Of a stretch of 64,000 nt of DNA, positions 33,761 to 44,932 are shown one piece after another. Both the position numbers and the translations under genes were made by a program. This stretch comes from Roridomyces roridus (Eukaryota > Basidiomycota > Agaricomycetes > Agaricales > Mycenaceae). The stretch is from NCBI GenBank assembly GCA_029378245.1, contig JARKIF010000014.1:1364001-1428000 (forward strand), written 5' to 3'. Numbering within the stretch: position 1 is the stretch's first letter; each line of letters begins with the position of its first letter. The notes under the pieces are model-generated. The model was given only the letters and a program-made list of their open reading frames with translations, did not search any database and was not told the DNA's origin.

Positions 33761-34506
33761 CGGGCATGATAATTCGCCCAGGGGCGTTAACACGTGGTGC
33801 TCTGACGTCCCGCAAATCCTTTCTTCTTTTTCTTCTTCTTCATTCCTCGTCTTATTTATGTAATTTACCATGGCGTTGCGATTTGTGATTCACCATTGGA
33901 GGTTCTCTCCCAATTCATTGTCATTCCAATAGAAAATGAACTCAAGCCTTGGAAGAGAGGAACTCCATTACAATTTCACTAACCCTGGGATCGACCTTGT
34001 TCAAAATATCCAGCGTATCCTCCTGGAAAATATCAGCCTCTTTCTCCTCAAGCCAATGGCCACTCACCCAAATCAGACCTTCCGCCTTCTTTCCGTCGGG
34101 CGAAAGCACGAAATCACTAACCTCCTTGACACAAGATCCAGAAATATACTCTCCACGAAGCGCGAATTCATTCTCATCTGCGAGGGCGGCCCAGACGAGC
34201 TGCCTGCTGCCGACTTCCGTTCTGAAGGCTAGCATGAGTTGCATGAGATGGTCGACGGAAGCGCGCAAACCAGTAAAGTCGCGACGGAGTTCGGAGTAGC
34301 AGTATCTGTAGAGTGAGGTTGATTCTTGGTGGACGCCATGGAAGAAGGGAACGTGCCCCGGATTCACGGCGTTGACGACGATAGAGGAAGAGAGGCGCGA
34401 GTTTAGAGCACGAATGAAGAAAAGGTTGAGAACTGCAAATGGCCATTGGAATGCTGTGAATTGGAAGAAAGAAAGGACATACGCTTTGTGATAGGGTATC
34501 TGAACT

Positions 34507-34515
34507 GTATCGTCT
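34507..34515 (+). repeat. Target-site duplication, left copy
   Basis: GTATCGTCT, identical to 44229-44237. It lies at the exact point where the SDR coding frame is interrupted. Confidence 0.85.
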
Positions 34516-35240
34516 AGAGCCGAAAATTGGAACGGAGAGTGACAACCAGATCGGGAAGTGCACCAACGTTGACCAAACAATCCCAGAATACGGCGCAAGC
34601 GGCAAATTGTGATGCGGATCAAACGGCTCAATCGCTCCTTAAAATTTCTCCAAGTCCACCGACAGCTACAGAAATACAATACGAGTATTATACAACAAAT
34701 CAAGAGCCCTGCGGCGGTTGGTACATTACAAATTCATGGTTAGGCTGCGTAGGATAGTTCCAATGAGAGTAGGATGTGGGTGCATGTGGGCGAGACATGG
34801 GATCGACAGACGATGACCCTGATTGAGAATACAGGAGTGGTGGCGGGTTGGGAGCAAATGGTAAGGGTACGCGGGAATGCCAGGTGGCGGGGACCGTCGT
34901 TGGGACGATCAGTGGCGGCGGTGGGGGTGGAAGGGCAGGACATCAGCAATAAGTGACACCACCACAGAGCAATATGGATGCTATGTAGCAGCTGTAGCAA
35001 AATTGTAATGTACCCCTTGATGTAGTGATCCGTATCCATGCGCGGCGGGCATGTGACCGCGCGTAGCACCATGTGTCTTTGGCGGCCGCCCATGTATGCA
35101 TCTGTGATCGACCACGCTGCTATGGATACTCACATACTGGCAGCTCTGTAGCCTCCTGTAGCCCGGTGTAGCACATAGAGGCCCGCCCACGCACACATGA
35201 AGAGCAGAATAAAATGAATATATTGTATTAGATATGAAAA

Positions 35241-37392
35241 CTACGCATCGTTCCCGTCGTTGAGCTCGAGCTCGGGCGTAACGGGAGTATCATCCCCACG
35301 GACACCATCCTCCTCTTCCTGCTCCTGCTCCTGCTCCTTCTCCTGCCGCTCTTCTTCAAGCCCGAGGTCAACCTGCATGGCCTGGAGCTCCGCCAGAGCC
35401 CGTGCACGGTTCTCGTCTGTCAAATGCTGTGGTGCCTTGACGGGAGCCGCCCCTGCCAACGTTCTGAATGGACGTGATGAGTTGTGAGAATCAGGAATGA
35501 TATGAAACGTACCGGCATCGGTCGTGGAGTTGCTGGCGTAGGGCGGTGGTGACCGGGGGCATGAGCTCACTCCACTCGGTGAGTGCAAGGAGGTGGGACT
35601 CGTAGCGCTCCTTGTGGGCCACCTCATCGAATATCGCTTGCATGAAGCGGCCGGTGGTGTACTCGTCGATGCAGAATTCGACCTTTCAGTATAAGGATAT
35701 TAGTTACGAGATTGAGAAAGTAATTGGGCACGCACCACCGTAAAGACGAGAGCGAGAGTAACGAGCGAGATGGGACTGAAATACTTGCTGTACAACACGC
35801 CGCGGCTGCCCTTTTTCTTGAAGAATGCTGCGCGCAGGCTAGCCAGGATGATCTTGTGGCCGGCATAGATGCTGAGCGTGCCGGGATCCTAAATATGATT
35901 CCGTTAGCGCTGGGAACAAAAGAGGAAAGAGCACGCACCTTGTAATGGAAGGCACTGTGCTTGAGGAGCTTGCCACGAAGCACTACATTCTTGTCCATGT
36001 CCTTTTGGGTCTCACCGGCATTGAATCTGTAGGTGGGTCCGATGAGGGGTCGAATACTGTCCTTGAGAGAGCTGCGCGCGTGGGAGGCATACGACTTGAT
36101 CTAGAATGGTCATGAATGAGACACCGTGGATGATGAGAGTGTGAGACGCACCATTCGGGCAATGCGCTCCGTCAGTGCCGTCCGCTCCTGCACCTCCGCG
36201 TTAAGCCCATCCCAAATCTCTTGCACCCACACCGCCTGCACCTCGGTCGACGGATATGCGTCCAGAGTCCAGATGCGACCCTCGTACTCGTGCATTGCAG
36301 CCTGGATCAGCTTGCGAGCAGACTCCTCAAAGTGTTTGAGGTTGGTGCGTGAGGTCGAAGGAGCCTTGCCGTCGGTGAACCCCGCCACCTTGGCCGGTGG
36401 GTCAGCGGCCGCTTCCTTGCGGCGCTTGCGAGGGCGGGGGTTTGGAGACGAAGACCGGTGACGAGGCGGCGCCGACCCGTGAATCCGCCGGCGATGGTGC
36501 GACGTGCGAGGAGAGGAAGAGGGGAGGGGCGAGGTGCGAGACGAGGAAGAGGGATGATGCGACATCCGGGGCGAGGAAGACTGGGGTGGTTCTTCATCCA
36601 CCCCAGTCATAGGTGGAAAATCTAGGGCAAGGTTAGCGTGCTGCTAGTCGTTGCCACTGCAGATGTACCTTGATCCAAGGTGGCGTTGGGATCCATTGGC
36701 CGTAAGGCAACTGTGAAAAGATGGATGTTAAGCTTCTAACACGTGTGAGAATAGGGAGCCTACGTACCACGACCTGAGATGGTTCCCGGCGTGGGGATGA
36801 TCTCCTCGCCGGATTTGCGTAGCTTCTTTGGCAGGGGCTTGACGCCGGTAGTTGCAACGACACCCTTGGAGACAAACTGAAAGATGTGAGAGATGGCTAA
36901 AGAAGGGAGGTATGCGTACGGAATCACTGAACGCAGACATCTGGACTGGAGCGTCTGGCTCGTCCTCGCTCTCCAGGCCTGTACCGTCTTCGTCACGCTC
37001 GTGAAGCAGAGCTACATATCTATTGAGATGGGGGCAAACAGATTGAAGAGAAACGCACCTTTGGTCTCCTCGTGCTTCTTGTGGGCGGTGGCGAGCTGCT
37101 TCTTCAGACGCTCGATCTCGCTGTCCTTCTTCTTGTCGGCATTCTTTTCTATTGAGGCTGATGTTAGTACAAGCATCGAGGAAGGAACAATCAGCGACAT
37201 ACGGGTTTCCTGCACCTTGGCGGTAGCCTGGCGTTTCCGCGCAGTCTTGACGGTGGCGTCGGCGGCGGCTTGCTCCAAATTCAGTCTCGGAAGAGGCTGG
37301 GCCTTGGACTTGGGCAGAGCGGGAGCATCGGAATCGGAGTCGGAGGAAGAAGCATCTTTGGAGTCAGAACTGACAAGGTGCTTTTTGGCCAT
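35241..37392 (-). CDS. DUF6532-like protein, multi-exon, inside the insertion
   Basis: Start MAKKHLVSSDSKDASSSDSD at 37392; about seven short-intron exons. N-terminal acidic/Ser and Lys-rich coiled coil (DSEIERLKKQLATAHKKHEE), a middle Ser/Pro/Arg-rich low-complexity part, then a globular helical domain: FEESARKLIQAAMHEYEGRI, IKSYASHARSSLKDSIRPLI with GPTYRF, LKHSAFHYK, DPGTLSIYAGHKIILASLRA with AFFKKKGSRGVLYSKYFSPI, LVTLALVFTVVEFCIDEYTT, and HKERYESHLLALTEWSELMP. This domain resembles, from memory, the DUF6532 family widespread in Agaricomycetes. Function unknown. It is divergent from the Plavaka transposase (136 bp between starts), which fits a two-gene element or a captured gene. Confidence 0.6.
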
Positions 37393-37528
37393 GGTGGTGC
37401 GAGGGAGAGAGATAGAGTTTGTTTATTGCTGTTAAGGCAGTAAACAATCGAGTTTTTTTTTTTTGGCAACGTGATGCGGGCCGCGGTGACGAGGCCGTCT
37501 GACTCATCCGGAGACGCATCAGGCCGCC

Positions 37529-40163
37529 ATGTCCAGCGCCACCAGTCCGCAATGCCAATTCTGCGGGAAGGGATTCAAATCCAACAAGGGGCTCAGTTCA
37601 CATACCTCACAAGCTCCAGCCTGCCGCAAAAAACTGCGCGAATTGCTACGAGAACGACGGCCTCCGAGCTTATCACCCACACCGCCACCTCAGGATGCTG
37701 AGCTTGACGACGGGCTCGAACGTGCGATGGAGTTGGACCTGCTTCCAACTCCCGCTCCTGAACCGACACCCCCGTCTCCGCCCCCGCCGCCACCAGTGCA
37801 AGATCGTAGAGCTAGAGTCGAGGAGATTGATGACGAGGATGCTCCGGGTGCTACGCGCTGGTACGAGGACTTTCCGAAGGAGGCTGGATGTATCTTGGAG
37901 CAGCGGGACCCCGTGGAGACTGCGTTTGAGGCCATGCGGAGGAAGCAGGTAGCGGCGGGCCAAGAACCGTGGTTTCCGTTTGCTAGCGAGGACGACTGGG
38001 ATCTGGCACGGTGGCTCAGCAAATCTGGGGTCAGTGGAGGGTATATTGACGAGTTTCTCAAGTTAAATAAGGTACGTACCGTGCTTCTATCAGAGTCCGT
38101 AGAGTATTAATCCCCGTCTTGGCAGATTAAGCATGGCGCCGACCCATCGTACCACAACACCCGCGCGTTCTTCCAAAAGATCGATGCGCTCCCTGGTGGT
38201 CCTGAATGGGAGTGTGAGATTTTTGACGTGGTTGGGGACGAGGTTGATGAGAACGGCGAGCCTAAAAAGGAGGAGATTGAGCTGTGGAAGCGCAATCCCG
38301 TCGAGTGTATCAGGGAGCTCATGGGAAACGCTGCCTTTCGTGAGAAGATGCGATACGCACCTCAGCGTGTGTACCGTGACGCCGAGGGGAATCGTCGGGA
38401 GTATGGCGAGATGTGGACTACCAATTGGTGGTGGGATCTACAGGTATGTCATCCCACTTTCACCACGAACCTAACCCCTCACCTGGATCCAGGAGCGTTT
38501 GGATGAGGGCATCACGATTGCCCCGGTCATTATTGGCTCGGATAAGACCCATTTGTCCAGATTCAGCGGCGACAAGCAGGCCTGGCCTGTGTATCTTTCA
38601 GTGGGAAACCTTTCCAAAGAGACACGGCGCAAGCCGTCCGAGCGCGGTACTGTTCTACTCGGCTACATACCTGTGACGAAACTGCATTGTTTCTCCGAGG
38701 ACAACCGCTCGATGGCCGGATACCAGCTCTTCCACCAATGTATGTGCACTCTCCTTGATCCCTTGGTCCAGGCCGGGAAGGAGGGTGTCGATATTCTCTG
38801 CGCGGATAGCCAGATTCGGCGTGTCTTCCCCGTGCTCGCAGCCTATGTGGCGGACTACCCCGAGCAGTGCTTGGTCGCGTGCTGCAAGGAGAATCGTTGT
38901 CCGGTGTGCAAGGTGGACCCGAAGAAGCATGGGATGCCCGTGTATTCAGCACTGCGCGAGCCGGACGAGACAGTGAAGCTGATGAGAAAGGAGGCGAGGG
39001 GATGGAAGCCAGACGGATTCAAGAAGCACGGCTTACGTCTCGTTGATCCGTTTTGGAAAGACTTGCCGCATTGCAACATCTTCCAGTGCTTCACGCCCGA
39101 CATCTTACACCAGCTTCACAAGGGCGTTTTCAAGGAGCATATTGTCAAATGGGCTACAGAATCTCTCGATCCGACTTACTCGGCGGACGATGCCAACGCT
39201 GAGATCGACTTTCGCTTCCGTTCAATACCCAATCATCCCGGCCTCCGCTACTTCAAGGTTGGAATCTCTCTGGTCTCGCAGTGGACCGGGACCGAATTCA
39301 AACACATGGAGAAGATTTTCCTCGGTGTCTTGAACGGAGCTGCTGATCCACAAGTCATCCTCGCCGTCCGCGGCGTTCTCGATTTCATCGAGTATGCACA
39401 TTTTGAGCGTCACACGGACGAGTCTCTGGCGAAGCTCAAGGAGGCTTGGTTCCGTTTCCACAACAACAAGGTTGTCTTTATCGACAAGGGTGTCCGCACA
39501 CATTTCGACATTCCGAAGATCCACGCCATGAAACACTACGTCGACATGATTCGTTCGGTTGGCACTGCCGATGGGTACAACACGGAGCTTTCTGAACGCC
39601 TCCATATCGACTGCGCAAAGCTCGGTTATGCGGTGTCTAACAAGCGGAATTATATCCAACAAATGACCCGCTGGCTCATGCGTCGCGAGGCCGTCCATCG
39701 CTTTGCTTCCTATCTTCAATGGGCAATCCCGGGTTATTTGGTCAGTCTGAACGAAGGCAAATCTCCGGAGCAGTTGGTCGACGAGGATGACGAGTCCGGG
39801 GATGAGAGCGACCGGGACAACCAGCCAGCTACTCCAAGTCCGACACCAGCCCAATTCACCATCGCCAAAAAAGCACCCTTTCCTCGCGTTTCGGTGGCGA
39901 CGCTGGAGGGCGAGTTTGGTGCCGTTGATTTTCTCTATCATCTCGAGAACTTTCTCGAATCTCGCTCAATGCTTCCCAAGCGTTTCCACAATATCTCTGC
40001 AACATTTCCCGTCTACAAAGGCTTTCTCAATAAAATTCCTCCATCCACGCGGGTCTCAACAACGACCCTCAATGACCGTATCCGCGCAGTACGCGCAGTG
40101 CTGGCACGCGGGTTGAAGAAGGCGGTCCCGCAGCACTTTGATACCGTGCTTGCTTACAAGTAG
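37529..40163 (+). CDS. Plavaka-family (CACTA/EnSpm-like) transposase
   Basis: Cut-and-paste transposase of the basidiomycete Plavaka group. Exons 37529-38071, 38126-38443, 38493-40163 form one uninterrupted frame of about 840 residues. N-terminal zinc finger CQFCGKGFKSNKGLSSH..APAC. Then a Pro-rich linker and the Plavaka catalytic region: EWECEIFDVVGDE, APVIIGSDKTHLSRFSGDKQ with AWPVYLSVGNLSK, LLGYIPVTK, LCADSQIRRVFPVLAAYVAD with YPEQCLVACCKENRCPVC, FTPDILHQLHKGVFKEHIVK, KIHAMKHYVDMIRSVGTADG with YNTELSERLH. An acidic linker (DEDDESGDESDRD) precedes the C-terminal domain. No stop or frameshift was seen, so it could be active. Confidence 0.9.
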
Positions 40164-40790
40164 CCACCGCGCGCGCCAGCTAGCAGTCGGAATCTCCATG
40201 GTATGAATATAGTTCACTCTCTGTTTCTTTTCTGAGGATTGACCTCTGTGATAGACTTGTTTGCTGGTCGTGTGCGCGCCATCTTTGCACTCCCCGTGGA
40301 GTACGGCATATTCTCCACACCACTCGCATATGTTGAGTGGTACACTCCGCTCACTCAACTAGACCCCAACCTCGGCATGTATAAAATCGCCCCCGCAACT
40401 CATGCTCATCGTCGGCGTGCCTCAATCATTCCAATTACTCAAATATCTCGCAGTTGCCATCTCATTCCACGTTTCTCGCGCAAAATTGACCGCACACTGA
40501 CGGCAGACAATGTGTTGGATAGATGCAACGTCTTTTATATCAACTGCTACCTGCGTCATGTAGATTTTGTATTATTCCATGCCGTCAAATAAATTTGGGG
40601 TGCCGGCTTTCATATTCTGCTTTCATGGTGGTTGTGCCCACTCCTGTAAGGGCAGGGATATTGGTGGGCCAGAGTTCGAGGTCGGCAAGAGTTTGAAGAC
40701 GATGACACAAAGTTCCTTGAGTAGAAGAAGACAAGGAAAATTACATCACAAACGCGTCATACTCGTGGGTTCCAAAGCCGCTGACCCGTA
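40164..40790. other. Downstream of the Plavaka transposase, no gene seen
   Basis: About 630 bp inside the insertion between the transposase stop and the GCTACA-rich subterminal region. Only short frames without family resemblance. Confidence 0.4.
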
Positions 40791-41007
40791 CTCGGCGATG
40801 TGGCCCACATCAAGTACATGCCCCACATTGCCGTCCGCCTTGATACGGATGCTACACGGCCAATGTGGAGCCGCGGTCGGATACAGGAGGCTATGCGGTG
40901 TCATACCTCCAGCCGAGCTGCCACATGTCATACATGTGATGACATGATCCCCGCCTCGGCTACATGGCATTTGCTTCTTCCTGATGGAGGCGGCCTAGTA
41001 GAGAACA

Positions 41008-42728
41008 TCAGTTTGAGGTACACAGAGAGAGAGATACAAGCACGCACGCGGGGGCCTTCCTGGGCTGTTTCGGCGCCTTTCCTCCACTCCTCTTCCCACC
41101 TCCGAACACGTCATCCGTGTCCTCGCTCACGTCCTTCCGTTTGTGACCTGTCTTGACCGCGGGAACACCGGGAGTCATAGACTGCTGGGTTGCCGACCAA
41201 CCTGCCTTGGAATTGGGGGCCACGAAAGTCGCAGTCGGCAACACCGATGTGCTTTCTGTACCAGCGAGCATAGCGTCGACGGCGGCCTCGAGCATGTCCA
41301 GCTCCTGCTGCGGTAGGTTCTTGGAGCTCTGGCGCAGGCGTCCCGTCAAGCGTTCCATCTTCTGGACTAGATTCGTGACTCTGGATTGGGGTCGAGAGGG
41401 TGCGGTACGGATGGTGGCAGGGACAGGGAGGAGAGCTGTGGGTGGTGGCGCCGGGGATCTGTCAACGTCCAACGTTGACAGCGCTTGACTCCGAATGTCC
41501 TCGGTCCCAAACAGTCTTTGCGTCGCAGCTAGGTGCTCGCAGAACGAGAGCTCGGTGTAGTCGTCACAGTCGCAGTTGTACTCCTCAAGATTGACCTTGA
41601 ACAAATCCGTCGTGTCCGGTGGCATGACCAGGTACAAGCCGTCTTCATCAGACCAGTCGACGCAATCTGGGGCCGTGTACGATTGGGCAGCGTCACGTAT
41701 TGCCTGATACTCCCGGGCTTCGGCTTCCGGCCCTTCGAGTAGTTGCTGAGCTGCACAAAGATGCTTGCAATACGAGACGGCTGGGAACGCGGGGCAGGTA
41801 CACTTGAGGGTCCGTAGATCGACGTGATACACCTTTGAGGCGTTGTTCTTCGATGTCACGGCGTACAGGGCACCGACGCGCTTGAAGTCGGCGCTGGCAA
41901 AAATTTGGCTCTGCTTGATGATCTCGTCGCGCTTCTTCTCCTCGAGGTTCTTCCCTTCGAATCCAAAGAGACATCGGCGTTGCCTGAGCTCGTAGTACTT
42001 GACAACTGAAGTCGTGAGGACGTGGAGGAGAGTGTCGATGCGTCGATTCCGCCGGTTTTCCAGAAACTTGCCCTTGAGAACATGGTGCCAACTGGAAACT
42101 CGACGTCAGAGACAGCACACGCGGCAGACAAGGAAGCACCTTTCGACATGCATGTTGGTGTCGGAGTTGTCCAGATCTCCTGGGCCGAAGTCTTCTTACG
42201 AGCCAGTGCTGCGATAAGCTCCCGTGTCTTCTTCGACATCCGAACGTATGGAAGGTTGGCTTCGTTGGTCGGATGATTGTGCTCCTTGACGTACTTGGCG
42301 AGAACGGTGCTGACTCCAGGGTAGGTCTTCACCGTAAGGCAGCATTTACAACCGATTCTCTTGGGACCTAGTTTTCTTTGACGATTGGGGTGCTTCTTCT
42401 TGTACTTCTTGCTGTCGCAGGAACCAGCACGAGAGCAAATGAACCGGATCCTCTTCTGAAAGTGCGGCATTCCTTTTGTCGTCCCGTCTCGCCGAAATTC
42501 GATGCAATTGACTTCCGATTCTTGTTCGAGCCACTGCTCAAAAGCCTCCCAGTCATCCCATCGCATGGTGTATTCGTGATTGAGGGAATCGGAGTCGAAG
42601 GAGCCAGGGTAGGGGTTCGTGTCGAAGGTGAATAGCTGGGGTTTTGGGGACGGAGCACTGGGAGAGTCGCAATTATCGGAGGTGAATGGGTTTGGCGCCA
42701 CGCGGAACGTATTCATGAACATTTCCAT
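41008..42728 (-). pseudogene. Mutator-like transposase relic: FAR1 and SWIM domains kept, catalytic core deleted
   Basis: The 5' part (42728-42169) is open: MRWDDWEAFEQWLEQESEVN, KRIRFICSRAGSC, KCCLTVKTYPG and YVKEHNHP form the FAR1/WRKY-GCM1 zinc DNA-binding domain. After ARKKTSAQEI the frame jumps directly to DNSDTNMHVES, an intron (ends near 42091), and then WHHVLKGKFLENRRNRRIDT, which normally follows the DDE transposase domain. Then GFEGKNLEEKKRDEIIKQSQ, YAVTSKNNASKVYHVDL and two SWIM-type fingers: CTCPAFPAVSYCKHLC and CDCDDYTELSFCEHLA. The 250-300 residue catalytic region is absent and the junction is out of frame, so this is a non-autonomous relic. It may extend slightly past 41008 through one more intron. 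Confidence 0.8.
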
Positions 42729-42962
42729 CTTGGCGAGCTTTCCTGCTGGGCGGGAGACGATGTTGCGAGGTATGAGGGAGAAGATGGTGGTCGTCGGTGA
42801 TCAAGCCATAAGGATCACCTGATCGTTTCTCGTCGCCGCTTTGCGCAGAGTAAAGTGAAAGATGTCGTATTCCAGGTACATATCCACAAAGCTACGCTAG
42901 TTACAAACCGACTGTATTGTATATATTGATAGAGTAAAGGGAGGCAGGTCGAGGGAAGGTCA

Positions 42963-43978
42963 TCACGGGCTAATGGAGATATACAGGATGGGGGAAGTGG
43001 GTTGGTAACGAACGCGCTGGGTCGGGGAGGGAGGAGGAGGAGCGTGTCGGGCACGCTTGCGAGGCGGAGTTGCAGGAGCCTTGGCCTTCTCGTTCTTGGA
43101 TGCCGCTCGCTTAACGCCAGTCTCCACTTTCTTGATCCCACCAATAACTTCCACCTCGCCATCCGCCCACGTCTGGCAGATCACCTCAACTTCGTCTTCA
43201 TCGTCATGGTCCTGCGCCGAAGCGATCAGCTCAGCCAACTGGCGGTCGGCCTGCTCCATCGCACGCCGTATCGCGCGTTCTTGAGGAGTCAGGTGTCCGA
43301 GCGCGGCGACGTAGGCACGGTTTATCTCGAGTCCTTGACGGAATTCGGTGGATGAGGACGTAAGGGCAGTATCCAGGTGGGGGAGAAACGGAGGGTTTGA
43401 GGAGGGTGAACGCGAGGAAGATGACGAGGTGTTGGAAGAGGAAGAGGAAGATGCCCGCGAGGTAGATGAAGATGCAACGTTGGGAGAGAACAGGGGAATA
43501 CGAGTGCGAGGGCGGATGGAAGGTGTCGATGGAGCACGAGCATTGAGATGGGTGTCGACGCCGAACGACGCCGTGGTAGAGGAAGTCGGAGCTCGCCCAG
43601 CTGCGTGTGCAGGCACTGCGCATTCTTCGCCACTCACGCAGCGAGTGCAGCATTTCTGGCACTTGCGAGCGATACAAAGCTTGTTTCGAGGGCGTGTGAG
43701 ACAGCTAGGGCAGCGGTCTGGCTGCTGCTGGGGAGGCGGGCGCGCTGATACTGCCTTCGTAGTCACAATTGGGGCTCTCAACGCACGCGGCGCGCCAGGC
43801 TCGAAGTAGTCCCAAAATCGAGTACCATCCGCATGCGACGCTACTCGAGTGCACTGCAGAACAGTTAGATCGACCCACAGGAAGCGCGAGGACGACAGAC
43901 CAGAAGAAATGGGCGACCGGTCGTCGTTTCGTGCTGCACAGCGAGAGGCTGGTTACACCGAGGACAAAAATAAGGCAT
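42963..43978 (-). CDS. Cys-rich zinc-binding-like protein of unknown function, inside the insertion
   Basis: Two exons, 43978-43901 and 43853-42963. Exon 1: MPYFCPRCNQPLAVQHETTT with GRPFLL; exon 2 continues CTRVASHADGTRFWDYFEP. Together this gives CxxC plus C plus DGTxFWxYFEP, a GRF-like small zinc module. It is followed by CPSCLTRPRNKLCIARKCQK with CCTRCVSGEECAVPAHA, a second Cys/His cluster seen in other Agaricomycete proteins of this type. Then a Ser-rich linker, a short helix (GLEINRAYVAALGHLTPQER with AIRRAMEQADRQLAELI) and a basic tail (KRAASKNEKAKAPATPPRKR). No stop inside. Probably DNA- or RNA-binding by composition (inference). Whether it belongs to the element or was captured is unclear. 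Confidence 0.6.
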
Positions 43979-44228
43979 GGCGAGGTATTTGTGGCGGGAG
44001 CAAAGGGCGAGACACAAAGTGTGAGGCTGAAGAGGGAGCAGGTGGGCGAGGAAGGAGGAGGAACGCGATGGGAGGAGGGGAGAAGCAGCTGACGCAAGCA
44101 ACGGCAGAGTCGGCGGCACAGGAAGAGCCATCAGAGGGCCTGCCGCTTAGCTGAAGGGGGGTGTATTTGGTCTCAGTTTGGTTCACTTCCTCATCGGGAA
44201 GGTGTGACCCGTTCCAATTGCAAACTCG

Positions 44229-44237
44229 GTATCGTCT
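44229..44237 (+). repeat. Target-site duplication, right copy
   Basis: GTATCGTCT, identical to 34507-34515; 9 bp is the usual length for Mutator-like elements. Confidence 0.85.
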
Positions 44238-44932
44238 CAGGTGTACAGTGCTCTGCGCTTCCAAGTGTCTTGATAACCTGCGAGTTTTGTAGTACATTTT
44301 TGTCGAGTGCAGCCCAGTAGTGCATCAGAGTCGAAACTATAACAATTCGCGGGGTCGTGCCGTGTTCTTTCGCGGTTTGCATCATCGAAGGGAGGAGGAG
44401 GAGCGCAAGAAGAGAGGTGGATAGGTGGTTGACTTGCAGACTGCCAACGCGTTATCGAATAAGATTTGCCACTGCGAGGATTTACGCACCTCGACTCCCA
44501 GCCATCCTTTGTGGCTTCGTACGCGGCAGTACCAATACCAGCGTTGGCGACAAAAACATCCAGCCGGCCTCCATCCTGCTCGAACTTGTCCACAAATTTC
44601 CGAACCGAGTCAAAATCCGCGAGGTCCACAATCCAGAGCTCGACTCGTTTGAATCCCGTTGAAGCCTGAATGTCTATGCCGCCGGTTCTCGCGTCGAACG
44701 CATAAAAGACGAGTTCCTACTTACTTTCAACTGCCACCTGACCCTTTGACCGATTCCTACACGCGAGAATGAGCCGCCCGGGGTTCATGGACGCAAAGTG
44801 TTTCGCCGCTTCAAAGCCGAGGCCTGTGTTAGCGCCAGTGACGAGGATTGTCTTGTCTGTGATGTCGGCTTTGAGGACTGCAGGCTGAGGTGTCCATTGG
44901 TCTCGAATGAGATCCCAGATTCCGTATTTCAT

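Larger units (their letters stand above)
34860..40990 (+). mobile_element. Nested Plavaka (CACTA-like) element, approximate limits
   Basis: Contains the Plavaka transposase gene. Subterminal sequence on both sides shares TGTAGC/GCTACA words in opposite orientation. Left (34985-35175) carries TGTAGC at least five times. The right side (40820-40970) has GCTACAC, GATACAGGAGGCTAT, GAGCTGCCAC and GGCTACATGG, which match the reverse complement of the left (GGCTACAGGAGGCTAC, GAGCTGCCAG). I could not fix the exact CACT(A/G) ends or target duplication. Confidence 0.5.
34516..44228. mobile_element. Composite Mutator-like (MULE) element carrying nested/captured genes
   Basis: Boundaries come from the 9-bp direct repeats and from terminal inverted repeats. 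The left end 34516-34535 and the right end read on the minus strand from 44228 share positions 2-4 (GAG) and 10-20 (AATTGGAACGG), with partial similarity further in. The 9-bp duplication and a FAR1/SWIM protein inside both point to Mutator-like elements. The insert also holds a complete-looking Plavaka transposase gene, a DUF6532-like gene and a Cys-rich gene, so it is either a MULE into which a Plavaka element jumped, or a Pack-MULE-like carrier. The MULE transposase is internally deleted, so mobility would depend on another copy. Confidence 0.75.
33942..44932 (-). pseudogene. Short-chain dehydrogenase/reductase gene split by a 9.7-kb transposon
   Basis: The 5' half (44932-44229) encodes MKYGIWDLIRDQWTPQPAVL, the cofactor motif TGANTGLGFEAA, LWIVDLADFDSVRKFVDKFE, VANAGIG and VSTLMHYWA, up to CTPETI. 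The 3' half (34515-33942) resumes at the same codons and encodes RYPITK (catalytic YxxxK), LLNLFFIRALNSRL, VNAVNPG and EVGSRQLVWAALADENEFAL to the stop. The two halves are separated by 34516-44228, flanked by a 9-bp direct repeat. As it stands the 5' half reads into the terminal repeat and stops soon after VTPSR. One intron in the 3' half begins with GC instead of GT. Divergent to an intact paralogue at 45075. Role: NAD(P)-dependent oxidoreductase, substrate unknown. Confidence 0.88.
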
